DNA of 64,000 bases from Amia ocellicauda (GCF_036373705.1 NC_089869.1:4091676-4155675), one strand, 5' to 3'; numbered from the stretch's first letter, positions 1 through 10,902 are shown. Translations and numbers: made by a program. The notes: generated by a model from the sequence alone, not told the origin.

Positions 1-3
1 CCT

Positions 4-23
4 GTCTCTGTGGCGCAATCGGA

Positions 24-60
<37 letters not shown>

Positions 61-77
61 GAGCCCACCCAGGGACG
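4..77 (+). tRNA. tRNA-Asn (GTT), copy 1
   Basis: Decodes asparagine AAC/AAU codons. The 74 nt fold into a complete cloverleaf: acceptor GTCTCTG with CAGGGAC, D stem GCGC/GCGC, anticodon stem TTCGG/CCGAA around CTGTTAA (anticodon GTT), T stem GGTGG/CCACC around TTCGAGC, discriminator G. The B box (GGTTCGAGCC) is canonical. No intron is present and CCA is not encoded, as in eukaryotes. No run of four or more T follows in the 170-bp spacer; the nearest T-rich site is TTCTT about 10 nt downstream. It converges with the tRNA-Thr at 248-321. The window starts only 3 bp upstream, so the leader is not visible. Confidence 0.96.
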
Positions 78-247
78 TCCGTCTACTTCTTACCTCATTG
101 CTTCCATTCGTGGTGTGAGACCTGGACCTCTGCTTTATAATCTCCTGTCCAAGAAACATGGCCTCATGCAGTAACAATGGCTACGCTGCCAAAAACTTAA
201 ACTTGCTCCACAGTCTTGCTGTACATAGCCTCTGCCTCCTTCAGGCC

Positions 248-321
248 AGGCACCGCTGGGATTTGAACCCAGGATTTCCTGTTTACAAGACAGGCGCTTT
301 CACCAGCTAAGCCACAGCGCC
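248..321 (-). tRNA. tRNA-Thr (TGT), copy 1
   Basis: Reads threonine codons, chiefly ACA. On the minus strand the cloverleaf has acceptor GGCGCTG with CGGTGCC (one G:U and one U:G pair), D stem GCTT/AAGC, anticodon stem CCTGT/ACAGG around CTTGTAA (anticodon TGT), T stem CTGGG/CCCAG around TTCAAAT, and discriminator U. Most paralogous positions in the cluster carry CGT instead, one base away. A minus-strand T5 tract lies at 191-195, about 53 nt past the 3' end, and is the first plausible Pol III terminator. The spacer to tRNA-Asn (78-247) holds no other gene. Confidence 0.95.
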
Positions 322-399
322 AGAGCTTGCTGCACCCACCCTTTCCTAGTTTCATACCAATTCAGTGGCTGCTACCGTTTACCTATTATATGTTCCACG

Positions 400-499
400 C
401 ATCCATCCAACCAACTATCATCCCACCCATCCATCCATCTATCTATCTATCCTTCTATCTATCTGTCTGTCTATCTACCTACCTCTCTGTCTTTCTACA
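400..499. repeat. CATC/TATC/TGTC microsatellite tract, block 1
   Basis: Imperfect CATC, TATC, TGTC and TACC tetranucleotides form a pyrimidine-rich strand of about 100 bp between the two Thr positions of the block. The tract ends in TCTTTCTACAG, which looks like a splice acceptor by composition, but no exon is evident. Confidence 0.85.
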
Positions 500-587
500 G
501 CTAGCACTCACTTGCTTACGCTTGCGGACAAAGCAAGAAGTGTGCGTTCAACAGGATCTGACAGCGGAAAAAGATTTACAGGAAGAT

Positions 588-1769
588 TCAGGTCATTCCT
601 AGAATGGATCCATCCAGCCAGCAATCCATCCTCCCTTTGATTATTTATGTCTGTCTATTACTAACGGTCTTTCGTTTACACTCTACGATGCAGAGAAAGC
701 GTGCATGCATCAGAAACTGGCAATCGTCAGCGGTAACACGCAACGTGGTGGACCCCAGTGCTTTGACCAACTAAGCCATGGCGCCAAGGCGCAACTCTGT
801 ACTACTGCAGAAGCAAATGTTGGACCTCTGTCAATCGGACCCAGGTCTTTCCTAGAATGGATCCATCCAGCCATCCTCCCTTTGATATTTATGTCTGTCT
901 ATCAATAACGGTCATTCGTTTACACTCTACGATGCAGAGAAGGCGTGCTTGCAACAGAAACAGGCAAACTGCAGCGGTAACGCGCAACGTGGTGGACCCC
1001 AGTGCTTTGACCGACTAAGCCATGGCGCCAAGGCGTAACTCTGTACTACTGTAAAAGCAAATGGTGGACCTCTGTCTTTCGGACCCAGGTCTTTCCTAGA
1101 ATGGATCCATCCAGCAAACCTCCCTTTGATATTTATGTCTGTCTATCACTAACGGTCATTCGGTTACACTCTACGATGCAGAGAAGGCGTGCTTGCAACA
1201 GAAACTGGCAATCTGCAGCGGTAACGCGCAACGTGGTGGACCCCAGTGCTTTGACCTACTAAGCCATGGCGCCAAGGCGTAACTCTGTACTACTGTAAAA
1301 GCAAATGGTGGACCTCTGTCTTTCGGACCCAGGTCTTTCCAAGAATGGATCCATCCAGCAAACCTCCCTTTGATATTTATGTCTGTCTATCAATAACGGT
1401 CATTCGTTTACACTCTACGATGCAGAGAAGGCGTGCTTGCAACAGAAACAGGAAAACTGCAGCGGTAACGCGCAACGTGGTGGACCCCAGTGCTTTGACC
1501 TACTAAGCCATGGCGCCAAGGCGTAACTCTGTACTACTGTAAAAGCAAATGGTGGACCTCTGTCTTTCGGACCCAGGTCTTTCCAAGAATGGATCCATCC
1601 AGCCATCCTCCCTTTAATATTTATGTCTGTCTATCAATAACGGTCATTCGTTTACACTCTACGATGCAGAGAAAGCGTGCATGCATAAGAAACAGGCAAA
1701 CTGCAGCGGTAACGCGCAACGTGGTGGACCCCAGTGCTTTGACCTACTAAGCCATGGCGAAAAGGCGTA
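588..1769. repeat. Satellite run A: about 5 units of 244-249 bp
   Basis: Tandem units each contain GGACCCCAGTGCTTTGACC, the antisense of the first ~28 nt of tRNA-Thr(AGT), then a BamHI-type GGATCC and a TTTGATATTTATG segment. In this block the Asn relic and tRNA-Thr(AGT) are missing: the sequence passes from the post-microsatellite spacer straight into a unit near 588. Run G has the same junction. The run ends by fusing to a truncated tRNA-Asn. Confidence 0.9.
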
Positions 1770-1830
1770 AATCGGATAGCGCGTACGGCTGTTAACCGAA
1801 AGGTTGGTGGTTCGAGCCCACCCAGGGACG
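1770..1830 (+). pseudogene. 5'-truncated tRNA-Asn fused to a satellite unit
   Basis: Matches tRNA-Asn from the D loop to the 3' end. The acceptor 5' strand and most of the A box are replaced by the satellite unit's antisense tRNA-Thr fragment (ending GGCGAAAAGGCGTA). The anticodon loop, T arm and B box remain, but the anticodon stem has a mismatch (TACGG against CCGAA). With no acceptor stem it cannot form a mature tRNA. The copy at 26,392-26,452 has the same junction. Confidence 0.9.
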
Positions 1831-2000
1831 TCCGTCTACTTCTTACCTCATTGCTTCCATTCGTGGTGTGAGACCTGGACCTCTGCTTTCTAATCTCCTG
1901 TCCAAGAAACATCGCCTCATGCAGTAACAATGGCTACGCTGCCAAAAACTTAAACTTGCCCCACAGTCTTGCTGTACATAGCCTCTGACTCCTTCAGGCC

Positions 2001-2074
2001 AGGCACCGCTGGGATTTGAACCCAGGATTTCCTGTTTACGAGACAGGCGCTTTCACCAGCTAAGCCACGGCGCC
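2001..2074 (-). tRNA. tRNA-Thr (CGT), copy 2
   Basis: Complete minus-strand cloverleaf for threonine ACG codons. Acceptor GGCGCCG/CGGTGCC, anticodon loop CTCGTAA, T loop TTCAAAT, discriminator U. Its Asn partner upstream is the truncated copy at 1770-1830, so this block has no intact tRNA-Asn. Confidence 0.95.
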
Positions 2075-2152
2075 AGAGCTTGCTGCACCCACCCTTTCCT
2101 AGTTTCATACCAATTCAGTGGCTGCTACCGTTTACCTACTATATGTTCCACG

Positions 2153-2254
2153 CATCCATCCAACCAACTATCAACCCACCCATCCATCCATCTATCTATC
2201 TATCTATCCTTCTATCTATCTGTCTGTCTATCTACCTACCTCTCTGTCTTTCTA
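2153..2254. repeat. CATC/TATC microsatellite tract, block 2
   Basis: Same tetranucleotide tract as in block 1, with one extra TATC. The flanks are nearly identical. Confidence 0.85.
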
Positions 2255-2386
2255 CAGCTAGCACTCACTTGCTTACGCTTGCGGACAAAGCAAGAAGTGT
2301 GCGTTCAACAGGATCTGACAGCGGAAAAAGATTTGCAGGAAGATGTAGACAGCACTGACAAGTGCAACAAACATTGGGCGGTGTCC

Positions 2387-2460
2387 GTCTCTGTGCGGCA
2401 ATGGCATTTTCGCCATCGGACCTAAAGCCAAAGGTGGCCGTGCGAAGCCTACACAGGGAA
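2387..2460 (+). pseudogene. Decayed tRNA-Asn relic
   Basis: A 74-bp segment starting with the exact tRNA-Asn acceptor plus two bases (GTCTCTGTG) and ending CACAGGGAA at the correct length. The middle (GCCAAAGG against CCGAAAGG) is heavily altered, with no usable anticodon arm, T loop or B box. The copies at 55,077 and 56,723 keep a longer 3' match (AGCCCACCCAGGGA), which makes the tRNA-Asn origin clear. Inference: the ancestral block had a second tRNA-Asn here. Confidence 0.72.
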
Positions 2461-2628
2461 GTCTTTGTCGTCCTGACCCTATTCTTTAAATACAGGGTTC
2501 TGGGAAGATGACTTTCTGCTTTACTCTCTCAGTGGAAGGGATATATCATTCCGGCCTGTGACGAGAGGCAATCTTGCAAAATCCTGGAAGGGGAGTCCTT
2601 AGCATGTACCCTAACATGAACAAAGCTG

Positions 2629-2702
2629 AGGCACCACTGGGATTTGAACCCAGGATCTCCTGTTTACTAGACAGGTGCTTTGACCAACTAAGCCATGGCG
2701 CC
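2629..2702 (-). tRNA. tRNA-Thr (AGT), copy 1
   Basis: Threonine tRNA whose A34 is expected to become inosine and read ACU/ACC/ACA. Minus-strand cloverleaf: acceptor GGCGCCA/TGGTGCC, D arm GCTT-AGTTGGTCA-AAGC, anticodon stem CCTGT/ACAGG around CTAGTAA, T stem CTGGG/CCCAG around TTCAAAT, discriminator U. A box TGGCTTAGTTGG and B box GGTTCAAATCC are both present. The first minus-strand T4 is about 48 nt downstream (2578-2581). Its 5' half and 5' flank are the source of the satellite unit that begins immediately to its right. Confidence 0.96.
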
Positions 2703-4175
2703 AAGGCACATCTCTGTACTACTTTAAAAACAAATGCTGGACCTCTGTCATTCGGACCCAGGTCTTTCCTAGAATGGATCCATCCAGCCAGCCATCCATC
2801 ATCCCTTTGATTATTTATGTCTGTCTATTACTAACGGTCATTCGTTTACACTCTACGATGCAGAGAAAGCGTGCATGCATCAGAAACTGGCAAACGTCAG
2901 CGGTAACACGCAACGTGGTGGACCCCAGTGCTTTGAGCAACTAAGCCATGGCGCCAAGGCGCAACTCTGTACTACTGCAGAAGCAAATGGTGGACCTCTG
3001 TCATTCGGACCCAGGTCTTTCCTAGAATGGATCCATCCAGCAAACCTCCCTTTGATATTTATGTCTGTCTATCACTAACGGTCATTCGGTTACACTCTAC
3101 GATGCAGAGAAGGCGTGCTTGCAACAGAAACTGGCAATCTGCAGCGGTAACGCGCAACGTGGTGGACCCCAGTGCTTTGACCTACTAAGCCATGGCGCCA
3201 AGGCGTAACTCTGTTCAACTGTAAAAGCAAATGGTGGACCTCTGTCTTTCGGACCCAGGTCTTTCCAAGAATGGATCCATCCAGCCATCCTCCCTTTGAT
3301 ATTTATGTCTGTCTATCAATAACGGTCATTCGTTTACACTCTACGATGCAGAGAAGGCGTGCTTGCAACAGAAACAGGCAAACTGCAGCGGTAACGCGCA
3401 ACGTGGTGGACCCCAGTGCTTCGAACTACTAAGCCATGGCGCCAAGGCGTTACTCTGTACTACTGTAAAAGCAAATGGTGGACCTCTGTCTTTCGGACCC
3501 AGGTCTTTCCAAGAATGGATCCATCCAGCCATCCATCCTCCCTTTGATTATTTATGTCTGTCTATCACTAACGGTCATTCTTATACACTCTACGATGCAG
3601 AGAAAGCGTGCATGCATTAGAAACAGGCAAACTGCAGCGGTAACGCGCAACGTGGTGGACCCCAGTGCTTTGACAAACTAAGCCATGGCGCCAAGGCGCA
3701 ACTCTGTACTACTGTAAAAGCAAATGGTGGACCTCTGTCATTCGGACCCAGGTCTTTCCTAGGATGGATCCATCAAGCCATCCTCCCTTTGATATTTATG
3801 TCTGTCTATCACTAACGGTAATTCGTTTACACTCTACGATGCAGAGAAGGCGTGTATGCATCAGAAACTGGCAAACGTCAGTGGTAACACGCAACGTGGT
3901 GGACCCCAGTGCTTTGACCAACTAAGCCATGGCACCAAGGCGCAACTCTGTACTACTGTAAAAGCAAATGGTGGACCTCTGTCATTCGGACCCAGGTCTT
4001 TCCAAGAATGGATCCATCCAGCCATCCATCATCCCTTTGATTATTTATGTCTGTCTATCACTAACGGTCATTCGTTTACACTATACGATGCAGAGAAGGC
4101 GTGCTTGCAACAGAAACTGGCAAACGTCAGCGGAAACACGCAACATGGTGGACCCCAGTCACAACTGCTGCGCCT
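2703..4175. repeat. Satellite run B: about 6 units
   Basis: Units of 244 and 249 bp. The 249-bp form has CCATCCATCC and TTTGATTATTT where the short form has CCATCC and TTTGATATTT. The last unit departs from the others after GGACCCCAGT and continues into the tRNA-Asn leader CACAACTGCTGCGCCT. The stretch recurs at offset +13,416 and, in large part, +34,812. Confidence 0.92.
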
Positions 4176-4195
4176 GTCTCTGTGGCGCAATCGGA

Positions 4196-4242
<47 letters not shown>

Positions 4243-4249
4243 AGGGACG
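4176..4249 (+). tRNA. tRNA-Asn (GTT), copy 2
   Basis: Full cloverleaf. It differs from copy 1 only in the T loop (TTCAAGC for TTCGAGC), an allowed purine change that keeps a functional B box. The leader GTCACAACTGCTGCGCCT is shared by most Asn copies. Confidence 0.95.
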
Positions 4250-4419
4250 TCCGTCTATTTCTTACCTCATTGCTTCCATTCGTGCTGTGAGACCTGGACC
4301 TCTGCTTTATAATCTCCTGTCCAAGAAACATCGCCTCATGCAGTAACAAAGGCTACGCTGCCAAAAACTTAAACTTGCCCCACAGTCTTGCTGTACATAG
4401 CCTCTGCCTCCTTCAGGCC

Positions 4420-4493
4420 TGGCACCGCTGGGATTTGAACCCAGGATTTCCTGTTTACGAGACAGGCGCTTTCACCAGCTAAGCCACGGCGCC
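4420..4493 (-). tRNA. tRNA-Thr (CGT), copy 3
   Basis: Body identical to copy 2, but the discriminator is A rather than U because the plus strand reads CCTGGCACC. Position 73 contributes to threonyl-tRNA synthetase recognition in some systems, so charging could differ; this is inference. The copy at 17,836 shares it. Confidence 0.93.
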
Positions 4494-4570
4494 AGAGCTT
4501 GCTGCACCCACCCTCTCCTAGTTTCATACCAATTGAGTGGCTGCTACCGTTTACCTACTATATGTTCCAC

Positions 4571-4673
4571 GCATCCATCCAACCAACTATCCACCCACCC
4601 ATCCATCCATCTATCTATCTATCTATCCTTCTATCTATCTGTCTGTCTATCTACCTACCTCTCTGTTTTTCTA
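4571..4673. repeat. CATC/TATC microsatellite tract, block 3
   Basis: Same tetranucleotide tract. It ends in CTGTTTTTCTACAG, a T5 variant shared with the blocks at 17,987 and 20,148. Confidence 0.85.
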
Positions 4674-4805
4674 CAGCTAGCACTCACTTGCTTACGCTTG
4701 CGGACAAAGCAAGAAGTGTGCGTTCAACAGGATCTGACAGCGGAAAAAGATTTACAGGAAGATGTAGACAGCACTGACAAGTGCAACAAACATTGGGCGG
4801 TGTCC

Positions 4806-4879
4806 GTCTCTGTGCGGCAATGGCATTTTCGCCATCGGACCTAAAGCCAAAGGTGGCCGCGCGAAGCCTACACAGGGAA
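4806..4879 (+). pseudogene. Decayed tRNA-Asn relic
   Basis: Same 74-bp relic as at 2387, with GCGCGAAGCC in the former T-arm region. Confidence 0.7.
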
Positions 4880-5047
4880 GACTTTGTCGTCCTGACCCTA
4901 TTCTTTAAATACAGGGTTCTGGGAAGATGACTTTCTGCTTTACTCTCTCAGAGCAAGGGATTTATCATTCCGGCCCGTGACGAGAGGCAATCTTGCAAAA
5001 TCCTGGAAGGGGAGTCCTTAGCATGTACCCTAACATGAACAAAGCTA

Positions 5048-5121
5048 AGGCACCACTGGGATTTGAACCCAGGAACTCCTGTTTACTAGACAGGTGCTTT
5101 GACCAACTAAGCCATGGTGCC
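5048..5121 (-). tRNA. tRNA-Thr (AGT), copy 2
   Basis: Intact minus-strand cloverleaf. The acceptor is GGCACCA/TGGTGCC, replacing a G:U pair with A:U. The variable loop is AGTTC instead of AGATC. Both changes are structurally neutral and are shared with the copy at 18,464 except where conversion has altered neighbours. Confidence 0.95.
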
Positions 5122-8100
5122 AAGGCACAACTCTGTACTACTGTAAAAGCAAATGCTAGACCTCTGTCATTCGGACCCAGGTCTTTCCTAGAATGGATCC
5201 ATCCAGCAAACCTCCCTTTGATATTTATGTCTGTCTATCACTAACGGTCATTCGGTTACACTCTACGATGCAGAGAAGGCGTGCTTGCAACAGAAACTGG
5301 CAATCTGCAGCGGTAACGCGCAACGTGGTGGACCCCAGTGCTTTGACCTACTAAGCCATGGCGCCAAGGCGTAACTCTGTACTACTGTAAAAGCAAATGG
5401 TGGACCTCTGTCATTCGGACCCAGGTCTTTCCTAGAATGGATCCATCCAGCAAACCTCCCTTTGATATTTATGTCTGTCTATCAATAACGGTCATTCGTT
5501 TACACTCTACGATGCAGAGAAAGCGTGCATGCATCAGAAACTGGCAAACGTCAGCGGTAACACGCAACGTGGTGGACCCCAGTGCTTTGACCAACTAAGC
5601 CATGGCGCCAAGGCACAACTCTGTACTACTGTAAAAGCAAATGGTGGACCTCTGTCTTTCGGACCCAGGTCTTTCATAGGATGGATCCATCAAGCCATCC
5701 TCCCTTTGATATTTATGTCTGTCTATCAATAACGGTCATTCGTTTACACTATACGATGCAGAGAAGGCGTGCTTGCAACAGAAACAGGAAAACTGAAGCG
5801 GTAACGCGCAACGTGGTGGACCCCAGTGCTTTGACCTACTAAGCCATGGCGCCAAGGCGTAACTCTGTACTACTGTAAAAGCAAATGGTGGACCTCTGTC
5901 ATTCGGACCCAGGTCTGTCCAAGAATGGATACATCCAGCCATCCTCCCTTTGATATTTATGTCTGTCTATCAATAACGGTCATTCGTTTACACTCTACGA
6001 TGCAGAGAAAGCGTGTATGCATCAGAAACTGGCAATCTGCAGCGTTAACGCGCAACGTTGTGGACCCCAGTGCTTTGACCAACTAAGCCATGGTGCCAAG
6101 ACGCAACTCTGTACTACTGTGAAAGCAAATGCTAGACCTCTGTCATTCGGACCTAGGTCTTTCATAGGATGGATCCATCCAGCCATCCTCCCTTTGATAT
6201 TTATGTCTGTCTATCACTAACGGTCATTCGTTTACACTCTACGATGCAGAGAAGGCGTGCTTGCATCAGAAACTGGCAAACGTCAGCCATAACACGCAAC
6301 GTGGTGGACCCCAGTGCTTTGACCAACTAAGCCATGGCGCCAAGGCACAACTCTGTACTACTGTGAAAGCAAATGCTAGACCTCTGTCATTCGGACCTAG
6401 GTCTTTCATAGGATGGATCCATCCAGCCATCCTCCCTTTGATATTTATGTCTGTCTATCACTAACGGTCATTCGTTTACACTCTACGATGCAGAGAAGGC
6501 GTGTATGCATCAGAAACTGGCAATCTGCAGCGTTAACGCGCAACGTTGTGGACCCCAGTGCTTTGACCAACTAAGCCATGGTGCCAAGACGCAACTCTGT
6601 ACTACTGTAAAAGCAAATGCTAGACCTCTGTCATTCGGACCCAGGTCTTTCATAGGATGGATCCATCAAGCCATCCTCCCTTTGATATTCATGTCTGTCT
6701 ATCAATAACGGTCATTCGTTTACACTCTACGATGCAGAGAAGGCGTGCTTGCAACAGAAACAGGCAAACTGCAGCGGTATCGCGCAACGTGGTGGACCCC
6801 AGTGCTTTGACCTACTAAGCCATGGCGCCAAGGCGTAACTCTGTACTACTGTAAAAGCAAATGGTGGACCTCTGTCTTTCGGACCCACGTCTTTCCAAGA
6901 ATGGATCCATCCAGCCATCCATCCTCCCTTTGATTATTTATGTCTGTCTATCACTAACGGTCATTCGTATACACTCTACGATGCAGAGAAAGCGTGCATG
7001 CATAAGAAACAGGCAAACTGCAGCGGTAACGCGCAACCTGGTGGACCCCAGTGCTTTGACCAACTAAGCCATGGCGCCAAGGCGCAACTCTGTACTACTG
7101 TAAAAGCAAATTGTGGACCTCTGTCATTCGGACCCAGGTCTTTCCAAGAATGGATCCATCCAGCCATCCTCCCATTGATTATTATGTCTGTATATCAATA
7201 ACGGTCATTCGTTTACACTCTACGATGCAGAGAAGGCGTGCTTGCAACAGAAACAGGCAAATTGCAGCGGTAACACACAACGTAGTGGACCCCAGTGCTT
7301 TGACCAACTTAGCCATGGAGCCAAGGCACAACTCTGTACTACTGTAAAAGCAAATGCTAGACCTCTGTCATTCGAACCCAGGTCTTTCCTAGGATGGTTC
7401 CATCAAGCCATCCTACCTTTGATATTTATGTCTGTCTATCAATAACGGTCATTCGTCTACACTCTACGATGCAGAGAAGGCGTGTATGCATCAGAAACTG
7501 GCAAACGTCAGCCGTAACACGCAACGTGGTGGACCCCAGTGCTTTGACCAACTAAGCCATGGCGCCAAGGCACAACTCTATACTACTGTGAAAGCAAATG
7601 CTAGACCTCTGTCATTCGGACCTAGGTCTTTCATAGGATGGATCCATCAAGCCATCCTCCCTTTGATATTTATGTCTGTCTATCAATAACGGTCATTCGT
7701 TTACACTCTACGATGCAGAGAAGGCGTGCTTGCAACAGAAACAGGCAAACTGCAGCGGTAACACACAACGTAGTGGACCCCAGTGCTTTGACCAACTTAG
7801 CCATGGAGCCAAGGCACAACTCTTTACTACTGTAAAAGCAAATGCTATACCTCTGTCATTCGAACCCAGGTCTTTCCTAGGATGGTTCCATCAAGCCATC
7901 CACCCTTTGATATTTATGTCTGTCTATCAATAACGGTCATTCGTTTACACTCTACGATGCAGAGAAGGCGTGCTTGCAACAGAAACAGGCAAACTGCAGC
8001 GGTAACGCGCAACGTGGTGGACCCCAGTGCTTTGACCTACTAAGCCATGGCGCCAAGGCGTAACTCTGTACTACTGTAAAAGCAAATGGTGGACCTCTGT

Positions 8101-10507
8101 CATTCGGACCCAGGTCTTTCCTAGAATGGATCCATCCAGCCAGCCATCCATCCTCCCTTTGATTATTTATGTCTGTCTATTACTAACGGTCATTCGTTTA
8201 CACTCTATGATGCAGAGAAAGCGTGCATGCATCAGAAACTGGCAAACGTCAGCGGTAACACGCAACGTGGTGGACCCCAGTGCTTTGACCAACTAAGCCA
8301 TGGCGCTAAGGCGCAACTCTGTACTACTGCAGAAGCAAATGGTGGACCTCTGTCAATCGGACCCAGGTCTTTCCTAAAATGGATCCATCCAGCCATCCTC
8401 CCTTTGATATTTATGTCTGTCTATCAATAACGGTCATTCGTTTACACTCTACGATGCAGAGAAGGCGTGCTTGCAACAGAAACTGGCAAACTGCAGCGGT
8501 AACACGCAACGTAGTGGACCCCAGTGCTTTGACCAACTAAGCCATGGCGCCAAGGCACAACTCTGTACTACTGTAAAAGCAAATGCTAGACCTCTGTCAT
8601 TCGGACCCAGGTCTTTCTTAGGATGGATCCATCCAGCCATCATCCCTTTGATATTTATGTCTGTCTATCAATAACGGTCATTCGTTTACACTCTACGATG
8701 CAGAGAAGGCGTGCTTGCAACAGAAACAGGCAAATTGCAGCGGTAACACACAACGTAGTGGACCCCAGTGCTTTGACCAACTTAGCCATGGAGCCAAGGC
8801 ACAACTCTGTACTACTGTAAAAGCAAATGCTATACCTCTGTCATTCGAACCCAGGTCTTTCCTAGGATGGTTCCATCAAGCCATCCTCCCTTTGATATTT
8901 ATGTCTGTCTATCAATAACGGTCATTCGTTTACACTCTACGATGCAGAGAAGGCGTGCTTGCAACAGAAACAGGCAAACTGCAGCGGTAACGCGCAACGT
9001 GGTGGACCCCAGTGCTTTGACCTACTAAGCCATGGCGCCAAGGCGTAACTCTGTACTACTGTAAAAGCAAATGGTGGACCTCTGTCATTCGGACCCAGGT
9101 CTTTCCTAGAATGGATCCATCCAGCCAGCCATCCATCCTCCCTTTGATTATTTATGTCTGTCTATTACTAACGGTCATTCGTTTACACTCTACGATGCAG
9201 AGAAAGCGTGCATGCATCAGAAACTGGCAAACGTCAGCGGTAACACGCAACGTGGTGGACCCCAGTGCTTTGACCAACTAAGCCATGGCGCTAAGGCGCA
9301 ACTCTGTACTACTGCAGAAGCAAATGGTGGACCTCTGTCAATCGGACCCAGGTCTTTCCTAAAATGGATCCATCCAGCCATCCTCCCTTTGATATTTATT
9401 TCTGTCTATCAATAACGGTCATTCGTTTACACTCTACGATGCAGAGAAGGCGTGCTTGCAACAGAAACTGGCAAACTGCAGCGGTAACACACAACGTAGT
9501 GGACCCCAGTGCTTTGACCAACTAAGCCATGGCGCCAAGGCACAACTCTGTACTACTGTAAAAGCAAATGCTAGACCTCTGTCATTCGGACCCAGGTCTT
9601 TCCTAGGATGGATCCATCCAGCCATCATCCCTTTGAAATTTATGTCTGTCTATCAATAACGGTCATTCGTTTACACTGTATGATGCAGAGAAGGCGTGCT
9701 TGCAACAGAAACAGGCAAACTGCAGCGGTAACGCGCAACGTGGTGGACCCCAGTGCTCTGACCTACTAAGCCATGGCGCCAAGGCGTAACTCTGTACTGC
9801 TGTAAAAGCAAATGGTGGACCTCTGTCTTTCGGACCCAGGTCTTTCCAAGAATGGATCCATCCAGCCATCAACCCTTTGATATTTATGTCTGTCTATCAC
9901 TAACGGTCATTCGTATACACTCTACGATGCAGAGAAAGCATGCATGCATAAGAAACAGGCAAACTGCAGCGGTAACGCGCAACGTGGTGGACCCCAGTGC
10001 TTTGACCTACTAAGCCATGGCGCCAAGGCGTAACTCTGTACTGCTGTAAAAGCAAATGGTGGACCTCTGTCTTTCGGACCCAGGTCTTTCCAAGAATGGA
10101 TCCATCCAGCCATCCTCCCTTTGATATTTATGTCTGTTTATCAATAACGGTCATTCGTTTACACTCTACGATGCAGAGAAGGCGTGCTTGCAACAGAAAC
10201 AGGCAAACTGCAGCGGTAACGCGAAACGTGGTGGACACCAGTGCTTTGACCTACTAAGCCATGGCGCCAAGGCGTAACTCTGTACTACTGTAAAAGCAAA
10301 TGGTGGACCTCTGTCTTTCGGACCCAGGTCTTTCAAAGAATGGATCCATCCAGCCATCCATCCTCCCTTTGATTATTTATGTCTGTCTATCACTAACGGC
10401 CATTCATTTACACTATACGATGCAGAGAAGGCGTGCTTGCAACAGAAACTGGCAAACGTCAGCGGAAACACGCAACATGGTGGACCCCAGTCACAACTGC
10501 TGCGCCT
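5122..10507. repeat. Satellite run C: about 22 units
   Basis: Several unit subfamilies are interspersed. One pairs CTACTAAGCC with GGCGTAACTC and TTCCAAGAATGG. Another pairs CAACTAAGCC with GCACAACTC, GCTAGACC and GGATGGATCCATCAAG. Two successive multi-unit groups (about 7,700-8,700 and 8,700-9,700) are near copies with a period of 985 bp, four units. The run recurs as run H with whole-unit gains and losses. Confidence 0.93.
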
Positions 10508-10527
10508 GTCTCTGTGGCGCAATCGGA

Positions 10528-10564
<37 letters not shown>

Positions 10565-10581
10565 GAGCCCACCCAGGGACG
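10508..10581 (+). tRNA. tRNA-Asn (GTT), copy 3
   Basis: Sequence as copy 1, with the canonical TTCGAGC T loop. Preceded by the shared leader and followed by the 170-bp spacer without a T4 tract. Confidence 0.96.
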
Positions 10582-10751
10582 TCCGTCTACTTCTTACCTC
10601 ATTGCTTCCATTCGTGGTGTGAGACCTGGACCTCTGCTTTATAATCTCCTGCCCAAGAAACATCGCCTCATGCAGTAACAATGGCTACGCTGCCAAAAAC
10701 TTAATCTTGCCCCACAGTCTTGCTGTACATAGCCTCTGCCTCCTTCAGGCC

Positions 10752-10825
10752 AGGCACCGCTGGGATTTGAACCCAGGATTTCCTGTTCACGAGACAGGCG
10801 CTTTCACCAGCTAAGCCACGGCGCC
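10752..10825 (-). tRNA. tRNA-Thr (CGT), copy 4
   Basis: Minus-strand cloverleaf with one change in the anticodon loop: CTCGTGA, so position 37 is G rather than A. Cytosolic tRNA-Thr normally carries a modified A37, so this copy may be less efficient. The copy at 32,931 shares the change. Confidence 0.9.
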
Positions 10826-10902
10826 AGAGCTTGCTGCACCCACCCTTTCCTAGTTTCATACCAATTGAGTGGCTGCTACCGTTTACCTACTATATGTTCC
10901 AC

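Noticed and set aside
327-602. Frames rich in HPSIYLS/CLSIYLP over the microsatellites
   Set aside because: Direct translation of CATC/TATC repeats. Low complexity, no start context or homologue expected.
1415-1606. Minus-strand 63-codon frames (MAGWIHSWKDLGPKDRGPP type) in nearly every satellite unit
   Set aside because: They follow the repeat, cross the antisense tRNA fragment and lack any domain. The 244-bp unit is not a multiple of three. Conservation is explained by recent duplication.
2703-4175. 5S rRNA or snRNA tandem array
   Set aside because: The unit has no 5S or snRNA features. The only RNA-gene similarity is the tRNA-Thr 5' fragment.
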